64,000 nt of DNA from Microbacterium halimionae (lineage in GTDB: Bacteria; Actinomycetota; Actinomycetes; Actinomycetales; Microbacteriaceae). Both the position numbers and the translations under genes were made by a program. Of the stretch, positions 17,536 through 25,680 are shown one piece after another; within the stretch, counting starts at the first letter, position 1, and every line of letters begins with the position of its first letter. Under the pieces are notes generated by a model. That model was not told the origin of the DNA and did no database searches. It saw only the letters and a program-made list of their open reading frames with translations. Location: positions 434,001 to 498,000 of the forward strand of contig NZ_JAAOZB010000002.1 of the NCBI RefSeq assembly GCF_011761265.1, in the 5' to 3' direction.

Positions 17536-18407
17536 CTGCGAATGGCGAAGCGTTGATGTGGCGCTTCGCCGCTATCGGTACGCAGTGGGAGATCGAGACG
17601 GCACGCCCACTCACCCGCGACGAGCGTTCCGAGATCAGCGACCTGATCGCTGAATTCGACCTCACCTGGTCACGATTTCGTGCTGACTCAGCCGTGACAC
17701 TTCTCGCCGACGGCGGCGGCGTCATCCCTCTTCCGTCGGACGCTGATGACATTTTGACGGTCTACCGCGAACTCACCGCTGCAACTGCTGGTGCCGTCAA
17801 CCCCCTGGTGGGGCACTCGCTCGCTCGGCGAGGGTATGACGCTCGTTTGTCGTTAGTTGACAGCGGGCCCGCACCGGCACCAGAGGTTTGGGAAGACATT
17901 CTGGCCTGGAACGAGACTCACCTGCGGGTCTCGGAGCCGGGGGCCATAATCGACATCGGGGCGATCGGAAAAGGCCGCCTCGTCGATCTGGTGTTCGCCC
18001 ACGTTGTTACCCGCGTGGATGGCCCCGTGATCGTTGATGCGAGCGGTGACCTCGCTGTGCAGGGGACGCCGGTACGTGTAGGGCTCGAGCATCCCTTCGA
18101 TAGCCGGCGCGTCGTTGGAGTGTACGAACTCCACGATGAGGCGCTGTGCGCGTCGGCGACCAACCGGAGATCTTGGGGTGACGGACTGCACCACGTTCTC
18201 GATGCCCGTACAGGCATTCCGGTGCGTACTATTGCGGCAACATGGGCTGTGCATCCGGATGCCATGCACGCGGATGCCGCAGCAACAGCCCTGTTCTTCG
18301 ATGGCGGTCCAGAGCTTGCTGCCGCGTGGGGCGTTGACTGGGTACGCATGACGACAGACGGACGGGTGGAATGGTCACCCGGTGGAAGAGCTGAGATTTT
18401 CCGATGA
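17532..18407 (+). CDS. apbE: FAD:protein FMN transferase
   Basis: 291 residues. ApbE moves FMN from FAD onto a Thr/Ser of FMN-binding domains. Family marks are DLTWSRFRADSA near the FAD site, NPLVG, the IDIGAIGKG loop, LDARTG, and HADAAATALF with the metal-binding aspartate. No signal peptide or lipobox is seen, unlike many Gram-negative ApbE proteins, so the enzyme may act on its partner before export or on the inner face. The GTG at 17532 is chosen because it overlaps the upstream stop by 4 bp and gives a normal N-terminus. The acceptor is almost certainly the adjacent lipoprotein. Confidence 0.9.
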   Translation: MTANGEALMWRFAAIGTQWEIETARPLTRDERSEISDLIAEFDLTWSRFRADSAVTLLADGGGVIPLPSDADDILTVYRELTAATAGAVNPLVGHSLARRGYDARLSLVDSGPAPAPEVWEDILAWNETHLRVSEPGAIIDIGAIGKGRLVDLVFAHVVTRVDGPVIVDASGDLAVQGTPVRVGLEHPFDSRRVVGVYELHDEALCASATNRRSWGDGLHHVLDARTGIPVRTIAATWAVHPDAMHADAAATALFFDGGPELAAAWGVDWVRMTTDGRVEWSPGGRAEIFR

Positions 18408-19972
18408 GAACGACACTGGTATCGTCCTGGAACCGGATTTATGCGGCTCTCGGCCGCATTTCGATGTATCGGCTCGTACTGATGGCGCTCGGCTTGCTCG
18501 CCGTCATCGCGTTTGGGGCTTCTTTTTTTGCTCTCGTTGCTCCCAGCCCGCTCGAGATGATCGCAACCCTTGCTGTGCTGGCGATCGTCTGCGTGGGCGT
18601 CGATGCCGCGGCGCAGCGAATTTTGCGGCTGCCGCAGCGCTTTGAGTCATCGCTCATTACCGCGCTGATCCTGCTTTTCATTCTGCGACCGACGATAGAG
18701 CCTGTTGCTCTTCTAGGCATTGCGCTTGCCGGGTTCGTGGCGTCGGCGTCGAAATATCTGCTGGTGTGGCGCGGCCGGCATATCTTCAACCCCGCAGCCA
18801 CCGGTGCTGCAGTACTGACGATCGTCTCAAGCTTTCTCCCATTCGAGGTGGGCCTTGGGAGCGCAGCATGGTGGGTGGGGACCCCGGTGCTTTTCGCACC
18901 GGCTCTCTTCCTCGGAGTGCTCGTACTCTCGCGCATAGAGAAACTGGCCGTTGTTGCGGTTTTCTTTGTCGTCGCGACGCTCGTCTCTTTTGTCCGTGTG
19001 GCAGTTCAGTTACAAGACGCTGGTCTCACCCTCGACATCGCCACCCAGCTTTCCCAGATTCTTACTGCCTCGCCCTTCCTCTTTCTCGGCGCATTCATGC
19101 TTTCTGAGCCGCTCACGATGCCGCCGCGACGCTGGCAGCAGTACGTCGTCGCCCTTGTCGTCGGCGCTCTTGCGGGCTGGCCCATAAGCGTCGGCGCGTT
19201 CACCCTCGGCCAAGAGCGTGCGCTCTTGATCGGAAACCTTCTGGCCTTCGCGTTTTGCTTGCGCCAAGCGATTCACCTCACGCTTGTCGCGCGCGGAATG
19301 CCGACGTCGACATCACACGAGCTCATTTTCAGTTCGCGTCGGCCGCTTTCGTTCACGGCGGGCCAATATCTCGAGCTCGATGTGCCTCACCGTCGCCCCG
19401 ATGCTCGTGGAACACGCCGTGAGTTCAGCATTGTGTCAGCGCCGGCTGACCTCCCGGAGGTGCGCGTTGCCTACCGGGATGGTGCGGGACCGCAGAGTAC
19501 GTACAAACGCGCTCTGGGTGAGGTCAGGCCGGGGGATGCGCTTGCCGTGACGGGAGTGTGGGGCGACTTCGTGCTGCCGCGCGATGTCACCCGACCTGTC
19601 CTGATGGTCGCCGCAGGCATCGGCATCACGCCGTTCATCTCTCAGCTTCGCCAGATGCGACTCGCAGGACCGAAACGCGACGTGGTACTGGTCTACGTCG
19701 CGCGAACCGGGGAAGAGCTCGCGTTCCGCGAAGAGCTCGAATCCGCGAATATTCCTGTCATCGTTTACAGCGCCGATGATCCCAACGATCTTCCGCGCTC
19801 GTGGCAGTGGACCGGAGGGCAGCGCCTCGATGCGGCATCCCTCGAGGTCGCTGTGCCTGACCTCGCGTCACGGCACGCATTCACTTCCGGTCCGCCGGCA
19901 CTCATCGCAGACCTTGCCCCCGCGCTTCGGAAAGCGCGGGGGCTCACAACGGATGCCTTCAGCGGTTACTGA
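18404..19972 (+). CDS. Membrane flavin reductase: NqrB/RnfD-like helices fused to FAD/NAD(P) reductase
   Basis: 522 residues in two parts. Residues about 20-290 hold roughly eight to ten membrane helices with the HIFNPAATGAAVL motif typical of NqrB/RnfD-like subunits. From about 300 to the end is a ferredoxin-reductase fold: FTAGQYLELDV and REFSIVSAP bind FAD, VAAGIGITPFISQLR binds the nucleotide, and HAFTSGPPALI forms the C-terminal element. It should take electrons from NAD(P)H inside and pass them through the membrane to the FMN lipoprotein. It overlaps apbE by 4 bp and the converging kinase gene by 7 bp. The final electron acceptor is unknown. Confidence 0.86.
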   Translation: MRTTLVSSWNRIYAALGRISMYRLVLMALGLLAVIAFGASFFALVAPSPLEMIATLAVLAIVCVGVDAAAQRILRLPQRFESSLITALILLFILRPTIEPVALLGIALAGFVASASKYLLVWRGRHIFNPAATGAAVLTIVSSFLPFEVGLGSAAWWVGTPVLFAPALFLGVLVLSRIEKLAVVAVFFVVATLVSFVRVAVQLQDAGLTLDIATQLSQILTASPFLFLGAFMLSEPLTMPPRRWQQYVVALVVGALAGWPISVGAFTLGQERALLIGNLLAFAFCLRQAIHLTLVARGMPTSTSHELIFSSRRPLSFTAGQYLELDVPHRRPDARGTRREFSIVSAPADLPEVRVAYRDGAGPQSTYKRALGEVRPGDALAVTGVWGDFVLPRDVTRPVLMVAAGIGITPFISQLRQMRLAGPKRDVVLVYVARTGEELAFREELESANIPVIVYSADDPNDLPRSWQWTGGQRLDAASLEVAVPDLASRHAFTSGPPALIADLAPALRKARGLTTDAFSGY

Positions 19973-21450
19973 GCATGTTCCGCTGCGTCAGGAGCATCTG
20001 GTCGCGCAGGTAGGCGCACGGTGAAAGTGGTGTCTCCCGGCAGCGATGACACCGAGATGGTGCCTCGATGCGCATCGACAATTGCTCTCGCGATCGAGAG
20101 CCCGAGGCCGGTACCGCCGGTCCTGCGTGCCCGCGAGGTGTCAGCTCGAGCGAACCGCTCAAACAGTTCGTTAGCGATGGAAGGCTCAACGCCTGGCCCG
20201 TCGTCGTGCACTCGGATTACTGCTTCCGCAGCCTCGCGAGTCACTGAGAGCGTCACGTTGGTTCCGACCGCTGTGTGAGTGCGTGCGTTCGCAAGCAGAT
20301 TTACGACGACCTGATGAAGTCGCGGCTCATCGCCGGCGACAATGATGGGTTCATCGTCGAGTTCGATTTCCCAGTTGTGGTCGGTCCCGGCCGCCTGCGC
20401 GTCACCGACAGTTTCGATTGCCATGCGGCTGAGGTCGACCGCGCCGTAGACGAGGTCTTGGCCCTCTTCGAGGCGTGCCAGCAGCAGCAGATCTTCGACG
20501 AGCGCTGTCATTCGCAGTGACTGCGCTTGGATGCGCTCGAGAGACGTCTCGGTGTTGGCGACTGGTTCAGCACCGTTTCCCTGGCGGATCGCTCGAAGCG
20601 AAAGTTCTGAATAGCCACGAATTGATGCCAGGGGAGTGCGCAGTTCATGGCTCGCATCGGCGACGAATCTGCGCATACGTTCTTCGTTTCGCTGACGTTC
20701 TTCGAGCGAGGAGTCGACATGGTCGAGAAGAGTGTTGAGAGCATCGCCGACGCTGCCGATTTCGGTATGGGGGTCGGACTGCTCGGCGGGTACCCGTTCT
20801 GAAATGCGCACGGAGCCCTCCGAAAGTGGCATCCGTGCGACTCGTTGCGCCGTTTCTGCGACAGCTCGAAGCGGCCGGAGGCTACGGCGAATGACGAGCA
20901 CAATGACAACACCCAGCAAGATCAGGCCACCGATTGTCACGAGAGTGACGCTCGTCAGGATCGTGCCGAGCGTCGTTGTCACCTCGGAGGTGGGGAGTCC
21001 GTAGGCGGCAAAGAGGCCGGAGGGGGATCCCGTGTAATTCAGGCGGTATTCCCCGAGGCCTGGCAGATCAACTGTCACAAAACCTGGCTCATCGAGGGCC
21101 GCGACGACCGCGCTTAGTTGCTCCGAAGTGAGCTCGGCGACGTCGGCGTCAGTGGTGACGTACGCCCCTGTAAGTCCGCCCGGCACCTGCAAAATCATGA
21201 GGTAGCCCTGCGTCTGGCGCCCGGTGTCGAGAACATCGGACGCGGTAGATGTTGCTGTCACGCGTCGCAAATCTGGGGTCTCTTCGACTACTTGCGTATT
21301 GAGGTTCTCCTGCAGGATGCTCTCGAGAATGGCGCCAGTAGCAAGCCCCGCCCCCACGAAGATGAGCGAGACGATTCCGACAACTGCGGTCATCAGGCGC
21401 GCCTGAAGGCTCCAACTGCGACGCCGCCCGGGTGATGTCGCAGACGTCAC
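19966..21450 (-). CDS. Two-component sensor histidine kinase
   Basis: 494 residues. Transmembrane helix 1 is at about 18-44, followed by an extracytoplasmic sensor region to about 160, helix 2 at 163-188, a HAMP linker, the HisKA box FVADASHELRTPLASIRGY with phospho-accepting H268, then the ATPase motifs NLLANARTHT (N-box), DDGPGV (G1) and GGTGLGLSIA (G2). This is the MprB/TrcS-like actinobacterial type. The signal is unknown. The start overlaps the response-regulator stop by 4 bp. The neighbouring divergent ABC exporter is a likely target, which suggests cell-envelope stress, a peptide or a metal as the stimulus. Confidence 0.94.
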   Translation of the reverse strand: MTSATSPGRRRSWSLQARLMTAVVGIVSLIFVGAGLATGAILESILQENLNTQVVEETPDLRRVTATSTASDVLDTGRQTQGYLMILQVPGGLTGAYVTTDADVAELTSEQLSAVVAALDEPGFVTVDLPGLGEYRLNYTGSPSGLFAAYGLPTSEVTTTLGTILTSVTLVTIGGLILLGVVIVLVIRRSLRPLRAVAETAQRVARMPLSEGSVRISERVPAEQSDPHTEIGSVGDALNTLLDHVDSSLEERQRNEERMRRFVADASHELRTPLASIRGYSELSLRAIRQGNGAEPVANTETSLERIQAQSLRMTALVEDLLLLARLEEGQDLVYGAVDLSRMAIETVGDAQAAGTDHNWEIELDDEPIIVAGDEPRLHQVVVNLLANARTHTAVGTNVTLSVTREAAEAVIRVHDDGPGVEPSIANELFERFARADTSRARRTGGTGLGLSIARAIVDAHRGTISVSSLPGDTTFTVRLPARPDAPDAAEHAQ

Positions 21451-22181
21451 TGCGGTGTTTTGATCATGTAGCCCACACCACGCACCGTGTGGATGAGGGG
21501 GTCATGGCCCTGATCGATCTTCTTCCGCAAGTACGAAATATAAAGCTCGACAACGCTGGAGCGTCCACCGAAGTCATAATTCCAGACTCGATCAAGGATC
21601 TGCGCCTTCGAGACGACTCGTCGCTGGTTGCGCATAAGGTAGCGCAGCAACTCGAACTCGGTAGCTGTCAGTTCGATTTCAGTTCCGGCTCGTTCCACTT
21701 CGTGGCTGTCTTCATTCAGGCTCAGATCGCCGACATGCAATATTGGCTCCGCGTCGCTCGCCTCAGCAGTTCCGGCGCGACGCATGAGGCCGCGCAGGCG
21801 CGCAACCACCTCTTCAAGACTGAAGGGCTTCGTTACGTAGTCATCACCGCCGGCGGTCAGACCTGCGACGCGGTCACCCACAGCATCCTTAGCTGTCAAA
21901 AAAAGCACCGGGACGTCGTCGCCGGACTGGCGCAGCCGCTGCAAGACGGCCATGCCGTCGAGGTCGGGCATCATGATGTCGAGCACCATGGCATCGGGAT
22001 GGAATTCGCGAGCTGTCTGCAGAGCTTGAAAACCCGAACCCGCTGTTCGCACATCCCACCCCTCCATGCGCAAAGCCATGGCGAGGAGGTCGGTGAGCAT
22101 CTGCTCATCGTCGACAACAAGCACGCGGGGCGCGCTACCGTCGGCCCGGCGGAGGGAGTGGGTGGGTGCGATCGTGGTCAT
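21447..22181 (-). CDS. OmpR/PhoB family response regulator
   Basis: 244 residues. The receiver domain has acidic residues D24-D25, phospho-acceptor D68 in VLDIMMPDLDG, and the conserved lysine in FLTAKD. The C-terminal winged helix has ELTATEFELLRYLMRNQRRVVSK and the recognition-helix region SSVVELYISYLRKKID. It is the cognate partner of the downstream kinase (4-bp overlap). CACAAT lies 6 nt before the ATG, consistent with a leaderless mRNA. The intergenic region towards the ABC exporter holds three spaced CTATG repeats, a plausible binding site. Confidence 0.95.
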   Translation of the reverse strand: MTTIAPTHSLRRADGSAPRVLVVDDEQMLTDLLAMALRMEGWDVRTAGSGFQALQTAREFHPDAMVLDIMMPDLDGMAVLQRLRQSGDDVPVLFLTAKDAVGDRVAGLTAGGDDYVTKPFSLEEVVARLRGLMRRAGTAEASDAEPILHVGDLSLNEDSHEVERAGTEIELTATEFELLRYLMRNQRRVVSKAQILDRVWNYDFGGRSSVVELYISYLRKKIDQGHDPLIHTVRGVGYMIKTPQ

Positions 22182-22202
22182 ACTCCGATTGTGTGGGTCG
22201 TT

Positions 22203-22230
22203 CTATGTGATTCCTATGGATGATGCTATG
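22203..22230 (+). promoter_or_regulatory. Candidate response-regulator box: three CTATG direct repeats
   Basis: CTATG occurs at 22203-22207, 22214-22218 and 22226-22230, a spacing of 11 and 12 bp, about one helical turn. OmpR/PhoB-type regulators bind such tandem direct repeats. The site lies 22 bp from the regulator start and between the two divergent transcription units. Binding is inferred only. Confidence 0.4.
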
Positions 22231-22362
22231 CGCAGCCTGTGAGTTTTTCTAGACCATCTCCGCTCGGTACATAGCTCTCCCTTAAGTCCTTCAAGCGTGG
22301 CGCATCGGCGCGCCTCCTAACTTCGAGTCAGATGGCCGGACCTTGCGGCCGAGAGGAGACGA

Positions 22363-23823
22363 ATGTACTGGACATATCTGCGGCGTGAGTTAGCTGGTCG
22401 CAAGAAACAAACAGCCATCGTGGCGTCGGGACTCGCGATAGCGATTGCGCTCGTTATCATCGTGAATTCACTGTCGGCAGGAGTCAGCGACGCGCAGGCC
22501 GTCGCTCTGCAGTCTGTATACGGTGTCGGCACCGACCTCACAGTGAGCGGTGCGCAGGCTGAACCGGGGGAGGCGGGAGACCGTGGGCAGTTCGAGTTCG
22601 GTGGCGATGATGGTGAAACATCAGACGGAACTACAACTCTCAGCCAGTCGCGTCTGTCGACTGACATGCAGCGTGGCACATTGGATGCCACAGCGGTAAC
22701 CACCGTAAGCGAGCTCGACGGGGTGTTGGGGGCGTCAGGCGCACTCAGCCTCACCAACATCACCTTCGATGGTGAGATTCCCGACATGTCGCAGAGCGAC
22801 AGCGGCACGGCGGGTGGCGCTCCTGGCGATGCTACCGAAGGCGGAATGGGTGGACCCGGCGGTGACGGCGGGAGCGCCTTCAACGTCGACTCGTTCACGG
22901 TTCTCGGCATCGAATCTGCCGACACCGAGGTCGGACCGCTCTCGGCAGTCGAGGTGTCAGATGGGCGCCTACTCAGCGAGTCGGATGCCGGCGAGAACGT
23001 CGCGCTCTTGGACTCGACGTATGCCACGACGAACGAACTCGCTGTCGGCGACACTATTGACGTCGGCGGCAGCGACATGGAGATCATTGGGCTCGTGACG
23101 TCGACTTCGGATGAGGCCGACACTGCGGCCAACGTCTACATCTCGATCGACGTCGCGCAGAGCTTGGCCGGCGTTGAAGATGTCGTCTCAACCATCTACG
23201 TGCAAGCAGATTCTTCCGACAGCATCAGCACCGTGCAGAGCGAGATCGAGTCGGCGCTGCCCGATGCCACTGTCAGTTCGCAATCTGACTTGGCCTCGAC
23301 CGTGTCGAGCTCGCTGTCGAGCGCTTCATCGCTCATCACCAACCTCGGAACGTGGCTCTCAGTGATCCTCCTGATCGTTGCGGTAGCCCTTGCCGTGCTC
23401 TTCACGATCTCGGGAGTCTCGCGTCGCACACGGGAGTTCGGAACGCTGAAGGCCATCGGTTGGTCGAATCGTCGGGTTGTCGGCCAGGTGGCCGGTGAAT
23501 CGGTTGTCCAGGGCCTCGTGGGTGGCGTAGCGGGTCTTGCCATCGGTCTCGCTGGAATTCTTGCGATCAACATCATCGGGCCCACCATCTCGACATCATC
23601 AACCACCGATACCGGTGGCATGGGCGGAATGGGTGGCGGCGGAATGCCGGGAATGGATGCTGCAGCAAGTTCAGCGGATGTCGTCCTCAGCGCTCCCATC
23701 TCGATCACCATGATCCTCATTGCGATCGGACTCTCGATCGTGGGTGGCCTCGTCGCGGGAGCCTTTGGTGGCTGGCGCGCATCCCGCCTCAGTCCGGCTG
23801 AGGCACTTCGGTCAGTCGGCTAA
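22363..23823 (+). CDS. ABC transporter permease, MacB/FtsX-like
   Basis: 486 residues. One N-terminal helix (about 15-40), a large extracytoplasmic domain (40-325), and three C-terminal helices with SGVSRRTREFGTLKAIGW between them: the MacB/FtsX fold used for export or mechanotransmission rather than import. Two low-complexity Gly/Met-rich stretches lie outside the membrane: one near 150-172 and one at 418-432 with repeated GGM/GMG units. These could bind metals such as copper, which is a guess. AGAGGAGA precedes the ATG. The ATPase gene follows after 31 bp. The divergent two-component system probably regulates it. Confidence 0.9.
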   Translation: MYWTYLRRELAGRKKQTAIVASGLAIAIALVIIVNSLSAGVSDAQAVALQSVYGVGTDLTVSGAQAEPGEAGDRGQFEFGGDDGETSDGTTTLSQSRLSTDMQRGTLDATAVTTVSELDGVLGASGALSLTNITFDGEIPDMSQSDSGTAGGAPGDATEGGMGGPGGDGGSAFNVDSFTVLGIESADTEVGPLSAVEVSDGRLLSESDAGENVALLDSTYATTNELAVGDTIDVGGSDMEIIGLVTSTSDEADTAANVYISIDVAQSLAGVEDVVSTIYVQADSSDSISTVQSEIESALPDATVSSQSDLASTVSSSLSSASSLITNLGTWLSVILLIVAVALAVLFTISGVSRRTREFGTLKAIGWSNRRVVGQVAGESVVQGLVGGVAGLAIGLAGILAINIIGPTISTSSTTDTGGMGGMGGGGMPGMDAAASSADVVLSAPISITMILIAIGLSIVGGLVAGAFGGWRASRLSPAEALRSVG

Positions 23824-23854
23824 GCGCCGTGATAGTTCAGAACAGGAGACAGAC

Positions 23855-24550
23855 ATGAGCATCGTAGACACCGCAAGCGCCTACCGGATTAAAGGCGTCA
23901 CGAAGACGTACCAGCAGAAGGGGCGTGTCGTAAACGCATTGACGGGCGTTGACATCGACATCGCTCAGGGCGATTTCGTGACAATTCAGGGCCCGACAGG
24001 CGGAGGAAAGTCAACGTTCCTTCAGCTGCTGGGAGCGCTGGAGCGACCCACGAAAGGCGAGGTGATGCTGGGCGACACCGATATCGCAAAAGCATCGAAC
24101 GCAGATCTGGGAAAAGTACGCGCGCACGAGATTGGGTTCGTCTTTCAGGGATTCAACCTGATCCCCACGCTCACTGCAGCTGAGAATGTGGATATGGGTC
24201 TTGAGCCGCTGGGGCTTGCCAAGGAGGAACGCGCGAAGCGTGTGGCTGAGGCGCTCATGCGCGTCGGCCTTGAAGAGCGCGGCGATCATCGACCGGGAGA
24301 ACTTTCAGGTGGCCAGCAGCAGCGTGTCGCGATCGCACGCGCTATCGCAAAGCGGCCGCGCGTTCTTCTTGCGGATGAACCAACGGGAAACCTCGATGAG
24401 AGCATGCGCGACGAGATTCTCGTGGTTCTCGAAGAGCTCAACGCTGAGGGGCTCACACTCATCATGGTGACGCATGACTCAGCTGTTGCACGGCGCGCGA
24501 AGCGCCGACTTCGTCTCGAGAAGGGGACTGTGCGCGACATCACAAAGTGA
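23855..24550 (+). CDS. ABC transporter ATP-binding protein, MacB/LolD-like
   Basis: 231 residues. Walker A GPTGGGKSTFL, the Q-loop in GFVFQGFNLIPTLTAAENV, signature LSGGQQQRVAIARA, Walker B VLLADEPTGNLD and the switch histidine in MVTHDS are present. The FQGFNLIPTLTAAENV and EPTGNLD wording is typical of the MacB/LolD/FtsE branch that partners FtsX-type permeases. The ATG at 23855 is chosen because AGGAGA lies 6 nt upstream; earlier in-frame codons fall inside the permease gene. It works with the preceding permease as an exporter or envelope-stress transporter. Substrate unknown. Confidence 0.93.
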   Translation: MSIVDTASAYRIKGVTKTYQQKGRVVNALTGVDIDIAQGDFVTIQGPTGGGKSTFLQLLGALERPTKGEVMLGDTDIAKASNADLGKVRAHEIGFVFQGFNLIPTLTAAENVDMGLEPLGLAKEERAKRVAEALMRVGLEERGDHRPGELSGGQQQRVAIARAIAKRPRVLLADEPTGNLDESMRDEILVVLEELNAEGLTLIMVTHDSAVARRAKRRLRLEKGTVRDITK

Positions 24551-24601
24551 ACGCTCAGCAATGGGAGCGGACGGCGGTGCTGTGCGCACCCATTGCTGCA
24601 T

Positions 24602-24607
24602 TACGTT
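24602..24607 (+). promoter_or_regulatory. -10 element of corA
   Basis: TACGTT lies exactly 6 nt before the ATG at 24614 and there is no ribosome-binding site, so a leaderless mRNA is inferred. This also supports the chosen corA start. Confidence 0.5.
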
Positions 24608-24613
24608 TGCGGA

Positions 24614-25627
24614 ATGAGTGTGCTGAGCGCCGAGGTTTATGCTGACGGCCGAAAGATCGCGGATGCGACAACCCTTGCGGATGCGGTAACGCAGGCCCGT
24701 GCTTCGGGCGGAATGGCGTGGGTATCCCTGCTCGACCCCGATCAGGCAGAACTTGACGAGGCGCTCTCTCTACTTGATATGCATCCGCTCCTCACCGGAG
24801 GGGTGCTGCGTCCAGGCCAGCGGACGAAGATTGCAGCATCCGATGGCAAGATTTTCGTCGCGCTGCAGCCAGCGCGCTACGACGATGCATCAGAGATGGT
24901 GTCGTGCTCAGAGATCGACGTGTTCGCGGGAGTGCACGACATCGTGACGGTGCAGCACAGTCGCACGATCGACGTCTCTCCGGCGCGCGACCACTTGGCG
25001 AACCACCCCGAGTATCTCGCCCGCGGGCCGATTGCGGCACTGACGGCGATCATTGATGAAGTCATCGGCCATTACAACCCGGTACTCGACGGGGTCGAGC
25101 ACGATATCGACGAAATCGAAGAGCAGCTTTCATCGACAGACCCCCACGTCTCGAAGCGGATTTTTGCCCTGCAGCGCGAAGTGATCGATCTGCAGCACGC
25201 GACGGCAGAACTCCCCGGAATCCTGGAGCATCTCGAACAGATCGCAATAGATCGCGCGCAGATCACACGGGCACCGATCCTGAGCGACCTCGCTGACCGC
25301 GCACGCCACATGGTGGAACGTACGCAAGCTTTTCGTCACGCACTCGAATCAGCGCTGCAGGTCAACGCGATTCTTGTCGAACAGGAAAACAGCGTGCAAA
25401 TGCGGCGGATGACCGAGATGAGTCTCGAGCAGAACGACCAGGTGAAGAAGGTGTCGAGTTGGGCGGCGATCTTGTTTGCGCCAACCCTCGTCGGAACTGT
25501 TTATGGAATGAACTTCAACAACATGCCGGAGTTGCATTGGACCTACGGCTATCCGATGGCGATCGCCCTCATGCTCGGAACCAGCATCACGCTGTACACG
25601 ATCTTCAAGCGCAAACAGTGGTTATGA
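24614..25627 (+). CDS. corA: CorA family magnesium/cobalt transporter
   Basis: 337 residues. CorA forms a pentameric channel for Mg2+ and related divalent ions. The long cytoplasmic N-terminal domain is followed by a helical stalk rich in charged residues (about 150-265) and two C-terminal helices, with the selectivity motif YGMNFNNMPEL just after the first. The ATG at 24614 is preferred over an upstream TTG because the -10 element sits 6 nt before it. The gene is monocistronic and ends in a bidirectional terminator shared with gnd. No magnesium riboswitch is possible on a leaderless message. Confidence 0.93.
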   Translation: MSVLSAEVYADGRKIADATTLADAVTQARASGGMAWVSLLDPDQAELDEALSLLDMHPLLTGGVLRPGQRTKIAASDGKIFVALQPARYDDASEMVSCSEIDVFAGVHDIVTVQHSRTIDVSPARDHLANHPEYLARGPIAALTAIIDEVIGHYNPVLDGVEHDIDEIEEQLSSTDPHVSKRIFALQREVIDLQHATAELPGILEHLEQIAIDRAQITRAPILSDLADRARHMVERTQAFRHALESALQVNAILVEQENSVQMRRMTEMSLEQNDQVKKVSSWAAILFAPTLVGTVYGMNFNNMPELHWTYGYPMAIALMLGTSITLYTIFKRKQWL

Positions 25628-25672
25628 AAAACGAGGGTGGCCCGGCACATGTGCCGGGCCACCCTCGTTTTT
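25627..25672. terminator. Bidirectional terminator between corA and gnd
   Basis: A perfect 23-bp inverted repeat with no unpaired spacer at the DNA level (arms 25627-25649 and 25650-25672), A-rich at one end and T-rich at the other. It overlaps the last base of the corA stop and lies 8 bp from the gnd stop, serving both converging genes. Confidence 0.93.
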
Positions 25673-25680
25673 TCAGACTG

